In this document: in pieces, positions 1-10,889 of the stretch | Layout: each line of letters begins with the position of its first letter | Position numbering within the stretch: position 1 is the stretch's first letter | Assembly: GCF_001638985.1 (NCBI RefSeq) | Contig: NW_017265137.1 | Location: forward strand, 1,887,054 to 1,951,053 | From: Phycomyces blakesleeanus NRRL 1555(-) | Taxonomy: Eukaryota > Mucoromycota > Mucoromycetes > Mucorales > Phycomycetaceae | Length of the DNA: 64,000 nt | Direction: 5' to 3' | Translations under genes and position numbers: made by a program | Notes under the pieces: model-generated | Told to the model about the DNA's origin: nothing | What the model saw: only the letters and a program-made list of their open reading frames with translations | Database searches by the model: none

Positions 1-147
1 GAAAACATACTGGTGATGTAAGTTCAAAGTGTCACTGAAAGTGACAGACCAGATCAGACCAGATCAGATCAGATTTACTCACTCGATTTTTTTTAAACAA
101 TAGAAACCTTATTCCTGCCCTTTCCCTACTTGTGGACGCAATTTCAG

Positions 148-988
148 TCGTTATGACAACATGATGCAGCATCAACAAACCCACTTCCGTACCAAGAAGC
201 CTGCTGCCCCAAGGAAGCCTACTGCTGCTGCCAGAAAGCGTGCCGCTGCCGCTGCCAAGAAAGCCCAGGCTGCTCTTGAGGCCCAACAGAAGAAAGAGGC
301 TGATGCTGCCGCTGCCGCTGATGCTGATGCTGATGCTGATGCTACTTGTTCTTGCACTGATGAGGCTTCTCCTCCTCCTCCTTCTGCTCTTCCTGCTGGT
401 CCTGATCCCTATTACATGGGTCCCAATGAGCATTGCCACCCTCTCTACCATCCTATGAGTGGTCCTAATCGCATTCTCCCTCCCATCCACCATATCCTCG
501 GGTATCACGAGTATATCTACCCCAGCCGCCAGATTCCGGTCTTCCATCCCTCTGGAGACCCTTATTATCTCCACGGTGGTTTGCCTTCTCTGGCCAGCTT
601 GTTCCCCAGACCAATCACCCACCAGCGTCCTTACTGGGTCGAGAGCTCTGCCCCTCCCCATGAGCATTTGCTCGGCTATGACCGCCGCTACTCCCAACCC
701 GAGTTGTACAGCCGCAGAATGAGCTGGCAGTACACTCCCGACCGTCGGTCATCAGCCTACTCTTTCCAATCCTCTGCCTTGGGCCAGCTTCCCTTGGGTC
801 GCCGTCTTTCCTCTAATGATCTCTCAAAGCCCATTGTCTCTCTCTCTGTCGCCTTGATGGGAGATGCCTGCCTCTCCGAGGAGGAGGAAGAACCCGCCAC
901 CAATGGCGAGGTCGTTGTCTCTACTGACGAGTACCAGGCTCTTGAAGGAATGAGCAGACTTTCTGTATCCCAACCCGTTCATTCCTAA
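148..988 (+). CDS. C2H2 zinc-finger transcription factor, last exon (5' partial)
   Basis: The reading frame is open from a splice acceptor (TTTCAG at 142-147) to the TAA at 986-988. The first residues after the acceptor are RYDNMMQHQQTH, the second half of a C2H2 finger (helix plus H-x3-H) of the fungal R-[HY]-D-N-x-x-Q-H type. The two cysteines would therefore lie in an exon to the left of the window. The ATG pair at 161/164 is probably internal and not the start. After the finger come an Ala/Lys-rich stretch (residues about 20-50), an acidic Ala/Asp run, a Pro run, and a long Tyr/Pro/Ser-rich tail with Arg-Arg-x-Ser sites and an acidic patch (EEEEE). The tail looks disordered, as is usual for regulatory regions of such factors. 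A nuclear DNA-binding role is inferred from the half finger. The target is unknown. Confidence 0.6.
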
Positions 989-1204
989 GACACAAGTCTT
1001 TAAATATTATTATTTCTTTATTTATTTATTTTTAAAGACAAAAACCAAAATGTACTTTTCTAAGATCTACTTTGTATACAATTTTAATTAATATATTAAT
1101 ACTTTATCTACTTTTACTTTTACTATTACTATTACTATTAATTCTAATAATGATAATAAAAATTCAAGTCACCAACGTATCACCTTTGACCCTTAATAAA
1201 GTAT

Positions 1205-1242
<38 letters not shown>

Positions 1243-1444
1243 TTTATATTTTTATGCATATACATTTATGCATATATATATATACTTCTCTAAACCATTT
1301 TACGTTTATATTTATTTATTGTTCATATTATTAAAGAAGTCCATACTACCTTTAAAACCCCTCTCCCCCGTATACAATTGGCAAAGTCATTTCAATTCAA
1401 TTCAATTCTTACACAAAAAAAACAAGTACACTTGTAAGTATAAT
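989..1444. other. convergent intergenic spacer, AT-rich
   Basis: This spacer separates two convergent genes. It holds TTTA and TAT microsatellite runs (about 1200-1240 and 1275-1290) and A/T-rich 3'-UTR-like sequence. No open frame with coding character was seen. Confidence 0.6.
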
Positions 1445-3077
1445 TTATTCAAACATTTTGTTCACTTTCTCCAGAACCTCCTCGTCTGACAACCCCAGAC
1501 TCTTCCACATCTGAGCATTAATTTCTTTGTACACAGTTTCCTGAATTTTCAGTCTTTTCTTTTCAGCAGCCAGTCTTTCCTCTTCACTCTCCAACTGGGC
1601 CTGTCTTGTCGTCTTCTCTGCCCGAAGCTTATCCTGTCTACGCGCTTCCTCAGCCTTGGCCTGTTCTTCTCTACGTGCCCTATCAGTTCTATTCTTTTCC
1701 TGTTTACGCGCTTCATCAAACGCGGCCCTTTCCCTCGTGCGTGCCTCTTCAGCTCTGTTCTTTTCTCTCGCACGTTCTTCCTCAGCCCGGATCTTTTCTT
1801 TCCGGTGTGCCTCGTCAGCCTCAATTCGCTGCTGAATCTGGAGCGCCATGGCTCTTTGCATTTCTTCTGTACGTTTTATCATATCAGTCACGTCATTTGC
1901 GGCATTAGTACGAGCTATTTTGTTGGGATGACCGGGTTCAATAATAGGGGCAGCAGGAGTAGCAGCAGAAATAGGAATAGCCGGAAGGATCCGTCTCAGA
2001 GGAAGGCCTTTTAACCCCCTCTTTTTCGGAATCATCAGAGTGCTTTTAGAGACAGGCTCTTTCTTTTCTGAGATTGGTGCAGGTTTACGAGGAAGTAAGG
2101 CGCGTGCTGGTTTGGGTGGTTCAACAGAAGGCAAAGGGAGTGCATACATAAGTGATCGTCTATCGGACATGACTGCCTCGAGGTCATAGTAATAAGGAAA
2201 CTTTGCCTTCATTTTTGCTGTTGGGTGAAGACATTAGGGTAGGGTACGATTATGATCTGTTAGTAGGTTCACCTTCTTTCTTTTTTGGTTTTGTTTTGTT
2301 TTAATCATTTATATATATATACATGTATGTGTATAGTCAGCAAGCCTTTATATACCTTTTATGGTGGTTACGGGTCCCCCTCTCTTGGTCAAGCCATCAT
2401 ACTTTGGATCGCCCATTATTCCCTGCCCTGGTTCGTTAAGGAATCGTTTGGCCTCTCGGAATTTTTTCTGCAAATCCTTTATGTTTGCTCGGATGTCCTT
2501 GGACTTGTGCTCTGGTAATCCGTGTTTTGCCATCTCCTGTCTGATTTCCGAGCAAAGGGACTCTTTTGAGATACCCTGTTGTTCGCCTACTGCCCATCGA
2601 CTATAGTTGGTTTCGTCAGAGAGCCAGTCTACAAGAATATGTATAGAACCCGGGCCACCGTTTACACCATCCTTTTCCCAGTCTTTCACGGGCGTGGCTT
2701 TTGATGCTGAGGTGGATGTGGACGTGGATGTAGTTTTGGGTAATGTAGATGTGGATGCAGATGTGGATGCGTGTGTGGATGTAGATGCGGCAGTGGTAGT
2801 TCGTGCGGTGGTTGAAGTTGAGGTGAATGTGGAGGTGGTAGTGGTAGTGGTAATAGGTGTGGATTTGGATTTGGATATGGGTATGGACTTGGGTTTGGCT
2901 TTGGATTTGGTTTTGGTTTTGGTTTTATCTGCGTATTGTTGTATTAGCTTGTATTATGATGATTGTTTTACAAGAAGAAGAAGAAGAAGAAGATAGATAT
3001 TATTGTATTGTTGTTTTTATTTTTATTTTTTGTTTTTTTTTATGTAGCGAAAGACACATACTTTTTTGAGAGACCAT
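1445..3077 (-). CDS. Myb/SANT- or trihelix-like DNA-binding protein with C-terminal coiled coil
   Basis: Three exons fit one frame: 3062..3077 (ATG, only 16 nt), 2356..2928 and 1445..2217, giving 453 aa. Intron 1 (2929..3061) runs GTATGT to CTAAT...GCAG. Intron 2 (2218..2355) runs GTATAT to CTAATG...CAACAG. Both junctions restore an open frame. Residues 6-85 are low-complexity Lys/Thr/Ser/Ala repeats. Residues about 95-170 form an alpha-helical block with WLSD, YSRW, a KDIRANIKDLQKKF helix and a GQGIMGD-type turn, resembling the Myb/SANT-like DNA-binding domains common in fungal and transposon-derived proteins. After a Pro-rich link comes a strongly charged R/E/K/A coiled coil of about 130 residues made of repeated REEQAKAEEAR-like units. 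The N-terminal exon choice rests on the splice signals alone. The function is not known. DNA binding is inferred. Confidence 0.65.
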
Positions 3078-4277
3078 TATTTTATTTTATATTTTATTTT
3101 ATATTTTTGAAAGAAAAAGAAAGGTAACGTTTTACAACCTTGGCCCTGTTAATTGTTTTTTTTTTCTTTATTATTATTGGTTATTTTAACGAATAAAGAA
3201 GTCCCATATATAGGCTGTGATTATCCATTTGACTTTTAAAACTAATTGAGCAAATGGCCCAATCCTTTTTTGTTACTGAATTACAATTACAATTTTTTAT
3301 ATATATATACAGGTTATAAATGAATTAAGATATGTAACTGAAAAATGCAAAATTATGAAAATAATAATAAAAGCCACTTTTGTATATCTTTATAATATAC
3401 AGATTTCAACCTTTCGTGTTTACGATATTTTCAAAAGCCTTGTTTGTTATTATCCTTTAATTTAGGATCCAAATACAAACAAAAATCGAGTCAAGGATTA
3501 TTAATAAAAGAGAGGTACAGTCTGTATTGGTATCATTGTTCATAATTTCACTAGATAAAACATATGAAATCTGCTTGTTTGGATATCTAACAATACAATT
3601 GCTGGAGATAAAGAAGAGAGACACTTCTTTGTTACTGTTGTTTGGAATAGAAGGTCTAATAGACTTCTGGTTTATTTAAGAATCATCAGAATATAAAGAA
3701 GAAAAGATTGTGCGTTGTATGTGTGCTTCGTATAAATAAGAAAGACAGCACTAAAATTCCCTTGCTTTATTTTATTGTCCTTTGAATATTCCTCATGTTT
3801 TCTTTAATGAATGCTTTTCAAAAGATCAGCCAATTTCTCTCCTTAACTGTGTCTTATTTGTGTTTTCTTTGTTCTTTATCAAAATAATAATAAAGTGGTC
3901 TGCAGCAATCATTGGGACATTTGGTTCTTAAAGTTGATACCAAAGAGCATTTTATATTATATTGTATTGTTTGAAATTCCCTTAAAATATATATATCACA
4001 TTCTTTAAATCAAATCAATTTAATTTGCTAGTAGCTTGTCCAAGTATTACAGTATCTTCCTCCATATTCTCCTGAACTGAATCTAATCGAGCAGTTCTGG
4101 TCAGTCGTCAAGAGTAAAGTGAAACGAAATAAATTTTTGGAAAAAGAATTACTCATGACAAGAATTAGCGAAGCATGTGATAGTTTATATTTAAGTGATT
4201 TCAAAGGTTTTGTTTCTCATTCTGTTAAATGCTTTGACAAGTGTCTCAACAAAGAGAGGCTCTAAAATATCCAATGC
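3078..4277. other. AT-rich intergenic region, nothing recognised
   Basis: About 1.2 kb with no coding-like frame. It contains simple T/A runs and probably the promoter of the Myb/SANT-like gene that reads leftward. I see no RNA gene or repeat family in it. Confidence 0.5.
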
Positions 4278-4326
4278 AAAAAAAAAAAAAAAAAAAAAAA
4301 AAAAAGAATGAAAAAAGGGGAAATTT

Positions 4327-4412
4327 GTTATGCACTTTTTGTTAAGCACTTTTTGTCAAGCACTTTGTCAAGCACTTTGTCAAGCACTTTGTTAAGCACT
4401 TTGTTAAGCACT
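4327..4412. repeat. 12-13-bp tandem array, left arm
   Basis: About seven copies of a GCACTTTGTYAA unit (some with TTTTT, giving 13 bp) run in tandem. The same unit occurs inverted in the right arm and again inside the element, so it belongs to the element and not to the host flank. Confidence 0.8.
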
Positions 4413-4820
4413 CGGGGGGGGGGGGGGGGGGGGGGGGGCCCAAAACCCCCTTTTGGGGAATTAAAAAAAAAAATTTTGGGAAAAAAAAAAACCCCCGGGA
4501 ATCTTCCGGCAAAGGGGGGGGGGGGTTTTGGTTTTGGGCAAAAATTTTGGGGGGGGCAAAAAAATTGACCAAAAAAAGGACCCCTTTTTTTTTACCCCTT
4601 TTTTTTTTTGGAAACCCCCCCCCCTTTTTTGGGCCCCCCCCCTTTTAATTTAATCCTTTTTAAGGGGGGCAAGGGGGAAAAAAAAAAAAATTTTTAATTT
4701 TNNNNNNNNNNNNNNNNNNNNNNNNNNNNNNNNNNNNNNNNNNNNNNNNNNNNNNNNNNNNNNNNNNNNNNNNNNNNNNNNNNNNNNNNNNNNNNNNNNN
4801 NTTTGGGGGGGGGGGGGGGG
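4412..4820. other. assembly gap with degraded flanking base calls
   Basis: Positions 4702-4801 are exactly 100 N. The 270 bases to the left (about 4432-4701) are homopolymer-smeared. Their order of landmarks (CAAAAAAATTGACC, two T runs of about 10, then an AATTTAATCC-like stretch) tracks the clean sequence at 4936-5055 (CAACAAAATTGACC, two T runs, TATTTTATTC). The stretch is therefore probably a low-quality read end that duplicates the sequence to the right of the gap. The runs of G at 4413-4436 and 4805-4820 probably mark the same homopolymer. Do not interpret this DNA as coding. Confidence 0.8.
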
Positions 4821-4916
4821 CAACGACGTCATTGTGGAGATTGACGAAAGCAAGTTTGGTAAATGTAAGTACCACTGGGATCATGCTGTCGAGGGTTGCT
4901 GGGTGTTTGGGTTTTG
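4821..4916 (+). pseudogene. IS1595/ISXO2-like (Merlin-type) transposase fragment, left arm
   Basis: One frame reads VIVEIDESKFGKCKYH, then VEGCWVFG. This matches the start of the DDE domain in ISXO2/IS1595-family transposases (consensus EIDE[ST]KFGKRKY...VEG.WVFGG), which in eukaryotes are called Merlin elements. Only about 30 residues remain, including the first catalytic Asp (EIDES). The rest of the DDE triad is absent, so it cannot be active. The same fragment lies inverted in the right arm, so it now serves as part of the terminal repeat. Confidence 0.65.
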
Positions 4917-5041
4917 GTCATATATTTTGGCTGGGTCAACAAAATTGACCAAAAGCAGTACTCTTTTTTTTTTACTCTTTTTTTTTTTTGTGAACCAGCC
5001 TGCTTTTGTTGTGTCTCCCTCTTTTTATTTTATTCTTTTTT

Positions 5042-6549
5042 ATGGTTGCAATGGCGAGTAAAACAAAACTTGTTACTATTTTACAGCAATGTTTTGAATG
5101 TCGAAAGACATACAGCACTCCACAATCCCTTCGAGAACACATGCAAAAGCACAATATACAATTGCCACAACGAATAACAGGAATCAGACGATATAATAAT
5201 GATGAATATACCTATGTTAAGGCTACCAAATCACACGATGACATTGAGAAGCACTTTGGCTGCCCTGCATGCATCGCTCATTGTATGGAAATCGACGAGT
5301 TGAAGACCCATTATTATGCCAACCATTTAGAAACCTTGCCAGAACAATCACAGACGACATCGCAGGAAGAACCAGCGACAGGGCAACAACAAAGCTACAA
5401 CAGCCAAGACCAGCCTAACAAACGTCGCTTAAGCAATATCCTTGGAACTGAGTTGTTGGATCCATTATGCCTATCGTTTCCGCCTCTTGATCACGATGAC
5501 CATTTGTTGGTACAAAACTTCGATGCAACAATGGCGTTTCATAAGCTGCAGCTCTCATTATGTCAACACAAATGGAAACTATCACTCGAAAATCACATCC
5601 ACTGCGCCATGGCAGCCACCCACATTTTGCTCTTGTCACGAAATCAGTACCCAGAGGATTTATCACCCTATTTCAGCAATCACGACCTCAAGGCAACCAT
5701 CAATGGGATTGAGACAAAATATGGCATTAGAAAGCTTCCTATGTCAATGGCGACGACTACCAGCATGATCGGCATCGCTCAAAATCTTACCATGGGAGTA
5801 ATCAGTCGAGATAAAGCGATTGTACATCTTTCGGATTTGGACCTCCCACAAATGAGAACAAGTTCAAAAAATGCATAATCGATTTGATTCGGAAGCTTCC
5901 TCCTGTACCTATTGCAGAAGACATCAACGAATTTGAACTTAGCACTCGATACGTTGATCCTTTTTTATCCGGTTTATTTGACGATCCGGACGAGGGCATA
6001 TACCTACGGTGGACTAATGAAATAACTTTAGAAGCTCGACAGAATGAAGATTTATCAACAAAACGTCCCGATATATGTATAAGTCGTTTACATGGGATGA
6101 CATGGGCGTCGAATCATGGCTATGGGGAAGTTAAGTCAGCTGCTCAAGGTGGTAACAATTATTCGATTTGTCGGGATCTACTTCGCGTTGGTATATTCTG
6201 CAAGAATGCTCTCGATACACATAACATGGAAGGTGTACTGGGTCTGCAGGTTATTGGAAGAATGGTTACGTTTTATGTCTTGGTTTTGCCATCAACAGGA
6301 CTTTATGTCATGTACGAGCTGGAAAAAATCAAGATTCCTAGCTGCTTGGATGATTTAACTAAACTTATTGTGGATATGCCTCGCGTTTGTCGCGTACTTG
6401 ACACCTTCAATCGCATCTGCAAACCATCAGTCCATCAAACAATGCCTAGCCGACACCGCCCAACGATCACGACGTCTGCCTTCAATGGCGTTTTTTCACC
6501 ATCCCAAGATCGCAAAAGATCATGTCATTTGAAATATCAACATAATTAG
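5042..6549 (+). pseudogene. C2H2 zinc-finger protein with PD-(D/E)XK-like motif, frameshifted
   Basis: The first frame starts at ATG 5042 (alternative 5051) and ends at 5878. The second frame, shifted by one base, is open from before 5850 to the TAG at 6549. The coding character switches within about 5840-5862. No GT-AG intron of normal length fits there, so a one-base frameshift (real or sequencing) is likely. The N-terminal part has two C2H2 fingers, C-x2-C-x12-H-x3-H (CFEC...HMQKH) and C-x2-C-x12-H-x4-H (CPAC...HYYANH), then a Gln-rich linker. The C-terminal part has a conserved-looking core (TRYVDPFLSGLFDD, LRWTNE) followed by KRPDICIS and GYGEVKSA. The D...E-x-K spacing resembles a PD-(D/E)XK nuclease core. 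The gene lies between the inverted arms, so it is the element's passenger or its own mobility-associated protein. The nuclease role is an inference from the motif. Confidence 0.55.
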
Positions 6550-6620
6550 TAATCAACTCAAAAATAAAAAGAATTATTCGATCTATTGTGGGCTTTGCCG
6601 TGTTTTCTTTTTCTTTTCTT

Positions 6621-6683
6621 TTTTGCTAAGCATTTTGTTAAGAGTTTTGTTAGGCACTTTGCTAAGCGTTTTGCTAAGCATTA
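6621..6683. repeat. 12-bp tandem array, internal copy
   Basis: Five degenerate TTTTGCTAAGCA-type units lie about 70 bp after the stop codon of the passenger gene. They belong to the same repeat family as the two terminal arrays. Confidence 0.65.
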
Positions 6684-6760
6684 GTTTTGTATAAACGGTA
6701 AGAGGCAATTATGTTGGACCATGCATATGGGCAGACTGGGTCAACAAAAGTGAACAAATA

Positions 6761-6863
6761 CAAAACCCAAACACCCAGCAACCCTCGACAGCATGATCCC
6801 AGTGGTACTTACATTTACCAAACTTGCTTTCGTCAATCTCCACAATGTCATCGTTGCCCCCTC
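6761..6863 (-). pseudogene. IS1595/ISXO2-like transposase fragment, right arm
   Basis: Read on the minus strand this segment encodes the same DDIVEIDESKFGKCKYH...VEGCWVFG piece as the left arm, with only one or two base differences. Beyond WVFGF the two arms diverge. It holds the first catalytic Asp only, so it is a non-functional terminal-repeat component. Confidence 0.65.
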
Positions 6864-6871
6864 CCTCCCCG

Positions 6872-6936
6872 AGTGCTTAACAAAGTGCTTGACAAAGTGC
6901 TTAACAAAAGGTGCTTAACAAAAGGTGCTTAGCAAA
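6872..6936. repeat. 12-13-bp tandem array, right arm (inverted)
   Basis: About five GTGCTTAACAAA(A) units are present, the reverse complement of the left array. They are followed by GCAAATTTCCCCTTTTTTC and a T run that mirrors the left end. Confidence 0.8.
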
Positions 6937-6966
6937 TTTCCCCTTTTTTCATTTTTTTTTTTTTTT

Positions 6967-7649
6967 GCTTTGTCAAAGCGTCTCAACCGGCACCCGGGGT
7001 TTCATCCATGTATCCGAAATCACTCTAATTCTTTCACTAAAGCTTCTAGTATATTGAATATGCAAAAAATAATTTGCACTTGATAAATCAAAGGATATTA
7101 AAGAAGTTGAATTTATTTCAATTCATATATCATTTTCTTGGTTGGTTGGTGATGTAACTTTGGAATAAATCAAATGTTCCTGTAACTGAGCTCTTAAGAT
7201 AACAAACCAAACAAAGCCTAATAAGAACAACGGTTTATCATAGACGCATAATTTCTAGTTTCTTTCAATATTGTTAACATTTGATGTGTTACATCTGAGC
7301 TAACAAAATAAATAAATAAATAAAATAAAAAAAAAAAAAAAAAAAAAAAAAGCCTTTGGGGTAAAAATAAAATAATAATAATAAAAAGGCAAGCCAAGGA
7401 TAAATGGCTCAGTAGCTATAAAATAAAGTAAAGTAAACTGATTATGTATTATAAGAGGTAACATAAAGATACCTCTATAATTTGGGGATAGTACCAAGTG
7501 GTGTACATATCAAGTAACGAAGATGTTCAATTTAGTGATAGATCTGGTCTTTGTGCATATTTTTTTTGGGGGAGAAGAAAGTTAAAATTGAAACAAGTGA
7601 TGGGGATATAGTTTATTAGAGCCAGAGAAGTATAGATCCCATCTTTAGG
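6967..7649. other. AT-rich spacer upstream of the SAHH gene
   Basis: No coding-like frame is seen. It contains A-rich runs (7310-7352) and an AATAATAATAA microsatellite at about 7370. Confidence 0.5.
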
Positions 7650-7655
7650 CACGTG
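7650..7655. promoter_or_regulatory. CACGTG E-box upstream of SAHH
   Basis: A CACGTG palindrome lies 268 bp before the SAHH start. In yeasts this core is bound by Cbf1-type bHLH factors that act on sulphur/methionine genes, which would suit this gene. The assignment is by motif only. Confidence 0.3.
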
Positions 7656-7857
7656 CAATAGAATAAAGCATCTACAAAAAAAAAGTACAAACTTTCATAC
7701 TGCAGTAAAGCAAAAAAAAAAAAAAAAAAAAAGATGAGATCCAGAACGGTACACAAAGCGGAGAAGATGGAGCTAGAAGATTTCACAGCCTGTGGTTTGA
7801 TTGGCCAAGCGTGAGAAGGGAAAATTTTTTCTCACTTTAGAGCGCATTCAAAAGATT

Positions 7858-7864
7858 TATATAA
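7858..7864 (+). promoter_or_regulatory. TATA box of SAHH
   Basis: TATATAA lies 59 bp before the ATG, in a T-rich then CT-rich leader typical of strongly expressed fungal genes. Confidence 0.5.
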
Positions 7865-7922
7865 CACACAACCAAAAAAAGAATCAAACCATTGTTTCTT
7901 TCTCCTTTTCACATTTTGCAAT

Positions 7923-9347
<1,425 letters not shown>

Positions 9348-10440
9348 GTTGGAGGAGTGTTGGTATACAAAGCAAATTATTATTTTTTGCCATTAAACCA
9401 TCCTTCTTATCTTTATTTTCCCCCTTCCATCTCTCTTTCTGTTTTCTCTCCGTTATAAAACTCATATAAAATATTATCATTGCGCTTCTTTGTTTCATAA
9501 CCATTATGGCAGTTACCAGGCATTCCCATTTTTATCTTCATTATCTTCTTTGTTTTCTTTTATAGCTAGCAAAGTAAAGAATATCATCTATTTTGTAAAA
9601 TAGAACGTTTCAACATGTTCAGGGTAAATGCTGCGTACATACAATAAAAAAAAAAGAAGAAGGCTCTGGCATTTCAACATGTAAATTATAATGCATAATG
9701 TTTTTTATTTATTTAATTTATTTATTTAATTTATTGGTTTAAAGTTCCGAATAATTAATAAATTTTTGAAGTTAAAAAAATGATATCAACTTATGGCTGA
9801 TAAATTTTTGTTCCGTTTTTTTAAATATATTTATTATATAATTTATATGGACACTACTTTACCTACCTGTGTATTTATCTCTTTTGGTCAGGTCATTTTG
9901 GCGTTACTGAAGGAATACTGTTCACTATATGATGTAAAAGCTTTCTTTCTTTATTTCTTCTTTTCGCCTCAGGAATTAAAATAACATCATCAAAACCACA
10001 TTTTTTCTATGAAGATAGGCCCGATAAAGTCTACATTAAGGAGGAATAGTAGGGTTTTTAACCTGATAAAAGGTATATTCAACGAAATCAGGAATTCAAA
10101 GGTATACACTGGATGTACAGCTCTGCTGAAGGCAGTACAAAAAGAAGAAGAAGATTCAGAGATAGCACAATTTTAGCAGAACCAAGGTAGAATACATTCT
10201 CTTTATGTGCAAGAGCTCACTTGTAGGCAGCCTTTATCTTATGTAGCAAATTGCAAATATGCGATGGTTTCATATATAGTCACACATTAGATACTAAACG
10301 TCAACGGCGTATATAACAAACAAAGACGAGTCAAATCCCGTATCTTCTGATCTGTTAAACCTTCTTGATAGTTAGTACGCTCACTTACATGTATCACTCT
10401 ATCCTCCCTCAGTTCTTTAGATACGAAACTGTGGAAAATT
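9348..10440. other. AT-rich spacer between SAHH and LINE remnants
   Basis: Contains the SAHH 3' UTR and TTTA-rich DNA. From about 10000 it may already include decayed retrotransposon sequence, but I cannot align it by eye. Confidence 0.4.
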
Positions 10441-10860
10441 GATCCGCACACACATTCTTTTCTGTGTGCCTTACTAGCACACTGGCGACATATTTAGGAA
10501 ATCGAATCTCCCCTCACAAACCATACAGGATCTGGTGGCATCTAATGCACAGCAAGAACTCTAATAGACGGCGGCTGTTTAGTCATAAAATAAATTATGC
10601 GAGTGATCCAAATTGTGTTCTGTGCGACAACTCTGAAGACTATAAGCATCTGTTCCGAAAATGTGCTCTCAAAAAAAACCAGCCTGACATCAAAGCGCAT
10701 CCCGGTTTTTGGATAATCCTGCTCCTCTTCATTTTGACCAACTTCTTTTCTCCTCCGTACCGCCGACTCAGGATTTACAACACTAATGTGACCCCATACA
10801 TTGTTTTGGGATGCACCTTAAGCCCCACACTAAAAACCCGCTATGCTAATTAGCAAATTA
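10441..10860 (+). mobile_element. LINE fragment, 3' end of ORF2
   Basis: The frame at 10464-10850 reads WWHLMHSKNSNRRRLFSHKI, then CVLCDNSEDYKHLFRKC. This is the zinc-ribbon-like motif (C-x2-C...H-x4-C) found at the C-terminal end of non-LTR retrotransposon ORF2 proteins. Upstream reverse transcriptase sequence is missing or unrecognisable, so this is the tail of one copy. It lies immediately before the 5' part of another copy, pointing the same way. Confidence 0.6.
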
Positions 10861-10889
10861 TACAGCATGGCCGTGATAGTTACCTCAAT

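Larger units (their letters stand above)
4278..6966. mobile_element. composite element with inverted arms carrying transposase fragments and a C2H2/nuclease-like gene
   Basis: The left and right ends are inverted copies of each other. Reading inward, each has a long A run, then GAATGAAAAAAGGGGAAATTTG or a close match, an array of 12-bp GCACTTTGTTAA-type repeats, a G-rich stretch, and a segment of about 95 bp that is nearly identical in both arms (4821-4916 and, reverse-complemented, 6761-6860). That segment encodes a piece of an IS1595/ISXO2-like DDE transposase. Between the arms lies one gene of about 1.5 kb (C2H2 fingers plus a PD-(D/E)XK-like motif). The left arm is interrupted by an assembly gap. 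The outer flanks share a GCTTTGNCAA...GTCTCAAC-like stretch in direct orientation (about 4230-4255 and 6967-6990), which may be a remnant of duplication at insertion. The element is probably non-autonomous. Its exact ends are uncertain. Confidence 0.6.

Noticed and set aside
32..697. 221-codon minus frame
   Set aside because: It overlaps the C2H2 exon in antisense and consists of Ser/Arg/Gly low complexity from the repeats of the real frame.
4308..4884. Several open frames around the N gap
   Set aside because: They arise from homopolymer runs and N codons in degraded base calls.
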